Shown piece by piece: positions 6,892 through 8,107 of a DNA stretch of 8,107 bases. Numbering within the stretch: position 1 is the first letter of the stretch; each line of letters opens with the position of its first letter. The stretch lies in NCBI GenBank assembly GCA_014804905.1, contig JAAUYX010000017.1:1-8107 (forward strand). The letters run 5' to 3'. A program made the translations under genes and the position numbers. Below the pieces are notes generated by a model. That model searched no databases. It was not told the origin of the DNA and saw only the letters and a list, made by a program, of their open reading frames with translations. Source of the DNA: Desulfovibrio sp. (GTDB taxonomy: Bacteria > Desulfobacterota > Desulfovibrionia > Desulfovibrionales > Desulfovibrionaceae).

Positions 6892-6956
6892 TAAATTTGG
6901 CCGCGCGCTAGCGTTCTCCACGGAAAAGCCCTCAACCCCTCCCCCGGAGCACGCCC

Positions 6957-8012
6957 ATGAAAATCCTTCCCCGCCTCCTCGGCTCTCTTGCGGCCGCCCT
7001 CGCCCTCACCCTCCCCGCCGCGTCGCAGGCGGCCACGGCCCCGGCCATCCCCGCGGACGCGGACAATTTTTACAAAAGCGACAAGCTCGTGATGGAAAAG
7101 GTCACCTTTCCCAATCTCTACAAGATGGAGATGGCGGGCGACCTCTTCCTGCCCAAGGACCTCGACAAAAGCAAAAAATACCCGGCCATCATCGTGGGCC
7201 ATCCCATGGGCGCGGTGAAGGAGCAAAGCGCCGTGCTCTACGCGCAGAAGCTCGCCGAGCAGGGCTTCGTGACTCTCGCCATGGACCTCGCCTTCTGGGG
7301 CGCGAGCCAGGGCCAGCCGCGCAACGCCGTCTCGCCGGACATGTATGCCGAAACCTTCAGCGCGGCCGTGGATTTTCTCGACACGCTCCCCTATGTGGAC
7401 AGGGAGCGCATAGGCATTCTCGGCATCTGCGGCAGCGGCAGCTTCGCCATCAGCGCCGCCAAGATCGACCCCAGGCTCAAGGCCCTCGCCACGGTAAGCA
7501 TGTACGACATGGGCGAGGCCAACCGCAGCGGCCTCAAGCACGCGCAAAGCGTGGAGCAGCGCAAGAAGATTCTTGAAGCCGCGGCGCGCCAGCGGGACGT
7601 GGAATTCGCCGGGGGCGAGCCCGTCTATACCAGCGGCACGGTGCATAGGCTCACGCCCGAATCCACGCCCATCGAAAGGGAATTTTACGATTTTTACCGC
7701 ACCCCGCGCGGGGAAGTGACCCCTCCCGGCATGACGGACAGGACGACCACGCACCCCACGCTCACGAGCAACGTGAAGTTCATGAACTTCTATCCCTTCA
7801 ATGACATCGAGACCATTTCGCCGCGGCCCATGCTCTTCATCACGGGCGAAAAGGCCCACTCGCGCGAGTTCAGCGAGGACGCCTTCCGGCGCGCGGCCGA
7901 GCCCAAGGAACTGGTCGTGGTTCCCGGCGCGGGCCATGTGGACCTCTATGACCGCACGGGCCTCATCCCCTTTGCCAAGCTCACGGAATTTTTCCGGACC
8001 AGCCTGAAGTGA
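6957..8012 (+). CDS. Exported alpha/beta hydrolase (DLH/YcjY-like), Cys nucleophile
   Basis: The 351-residue product begins with a Sec signal peptide: MK, P-R, a hydrophobic core (about 7-20) and A-S-Q-A, with predicted cleavage near residue 25-26. It is therefore probably periplasmic. The mature part is an alpha/beta hydrolase: V-G-H-P-M-G (oxyanion strand-loop), M-D-L-A-F-W-G-A-S, a nucleophile elbow I-L-G-I-C-G-S-G-S with C158 where serine hydrolases have Ser, and a C-terminal G-A-G-H with H327 as catalytic base. The Cys elbow resembles dienelactone hydrolase (GxCxGG). At the usual acid position after strand 7 the sequence reads T-G-E-K-A-H-S (E298-S302), with Ala where Asp is common, so the acid must come from elsewhere or be E298. 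The substrate is unknown. ATG 6957 has GGAG 7 nt upstream. It is divergent from LysR and 14 nt ahead of a flavodoxin-like gene, suggesting a small LysR-controlled unit. Confidence 0.88.
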   Translation: MKILPRLLGSLAAALALTLPAASQAATAPAIPADADNFYKSDKLVMEKVTFPNLYKMEMAGDLFLPKDLDKSKKYPAIIVGHPMGAVKEQSAVLYAQKLAEQGFVTLAMDLAFWGASQGQPRNAVSPDMYAETFSAAVDFLDTLPYVDRERIGILGICGSGSFAISAAKIDPRLKALATVSMYDMGEANRSGLKHAQSVEQRKKILEAAARQRDVEFAGGEPVYTSGTVHRLTPESTPIEREFYDFYRTPRGEVTPPGMTDRTTTHPTLTSNVKFMNFYPFNDIETISPRPMLFITGEKAHSREFSEDAFRRAAEPKELVVVPGAGHVDLYDRTGLIPFAKLTEFFRTSLK

Positions 8013-8026
8013 ACGGGGAGAGCGCC

Positions 8027-8107
8027 ATGAAAAAGGTTCTTGTGATTTCCGCGAGCCTCAGGCCTGTGAGCAATTCCGATATGCTCGCCGACGCCTTTGC
8101 CGAAGGC
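8027..8107 (+). CDS. Flavodoxin-like / NADPH-dependent FMN reductase, N-terminus only
   Basis: Only 27 codons are in the window. They encode M-K-K-V-L-V-I-S-A-S-L-R-P-V-S-N-S-D-M-L and onward: a first beta strand followed by the S-x-S-x-R-x-x-S-N-S flavin-phosphate loop typical of the NADPH-dependent FMN reductase/flavodoxin-like fold. There is no signal peptide, so the product is cytoplasmic, unlike the hydrolase before it. ATG 8027 has GGGGAG (8015-8020) 6 nt upstream and follows the hydrolase stop by 14 nt, so the two are likely co-transcribed. The specific substrate cannot be told from this fragment. Confidence 0.8.
   Translation, partial: MKKVLVISASLRPVSNSDMLADAFAEG

Larger units (their letters stand above)
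6828..6956. promoter_or_regulatory. Divergent LysR/hydrolase regulatory region
   Basis: This interval contains no gene and is sharply AT-rich around 6841-6898 against GC-rich flanks. It holds a LysR-direction promoter, a perfect 7-bp-arm palindrome, a wider TATCAT/ATGATA inverted repeat (6844-6849 and 6868-6873) and two smaller palindromes, AATAC-AAA-GTATT (6874-6886) and TATTG-G-CAATA (6883-6893). In the hydrolase direction there is TATGAT (6867-6872) as a possible -10 but no good -35, which fits a promoter needing activation. The hydrolase Shine-Dalgarno GGAG is at 6946-6949, 7 nt before its ATG. Confidence 0.7.

Noticed and set aside
6846..7937. 363-codon - strand open frame opposite the hydrolase.
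   Set aside because: It is antisense to a gene with a clear signal peptide and hydrolase motifs, and it starts in an AT-rich promoter region; a shadow frame.
1..8107. CRISPR array, insertion sequence, tRNA or phage attachment site.
   Set aside because: No regularly spaced repeats, transposase-like frames, terminal inverted repeats or tRNA-like cloverleaf were seen on either strand.

Overview
The window is GC-rich, densely coded bacterial chromosome. It suggests a Gram-negative organism because it has lnt (lipoprotein N-acylation in the inner membrane) and a CorC-type CBS protein beside it. The gene content and the c-di-GMP-like/MinD-like neighbours resemble deltaproteobacterial sulfate reducers of the Desulfovibrio type. 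That placement is a judgement from style and content; no database search was done.

Region 1 (1-5858, all + strand) looks like one transcription unit. It starts with the 3' part of a PilZ-like gene, followed by a soluble CBS-pair/CorC_HlyC protein (corC/ybeX-like), apolipoprotein N-acyltransferase (lnt), peptide chain release factor 2 (prfB, with an intact programmed +1 frameshift at CTT-TGA-C), a protein with a badly degenerate GGDEF-like domain, and a MinD/ParA ATPase of the FlhG-like subtype. Spacing tightens along the unit: 45 nt, 16 nt, 9 nt, a 20-nt overlap and a 4-nt ATGA overlap. A strong rho-independent terminator at 5887-5918 ends it.

Region 2 (5922-8107) is a separate module. A LysR-type regulator on the - strand converges on the region 1 terminator. 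It is divergent from an exported alpha/beta hydrolase that has cysteine in the nucleophile position, and this is followed after 14 nt by the start of a flavodoxin-like/NADPH-dependent FMN reductase gene that runs off the window. The 129-bp divergent intergenic region is locally AT-rich and packed with inverted repeats. It contains a good LysR promoter with a perfect palindrome next to it, consistent with autoregulation and control of the hydrolase-reductase pair.

Most of the window is recognisable housekeeping or accessory biology. The part that deserves a second look is the translationally coupled pair of a GGDEF-like protein lacking its catalytic and metal-binding residues and an FlhG-like ATPase lacking the N-terminal FlhF-activating segment, placed behind prfB and in the same unit as a PilZ-like gene. 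No RNA genes, mobile elements, CRISPR arrays or attachment sites were seen.
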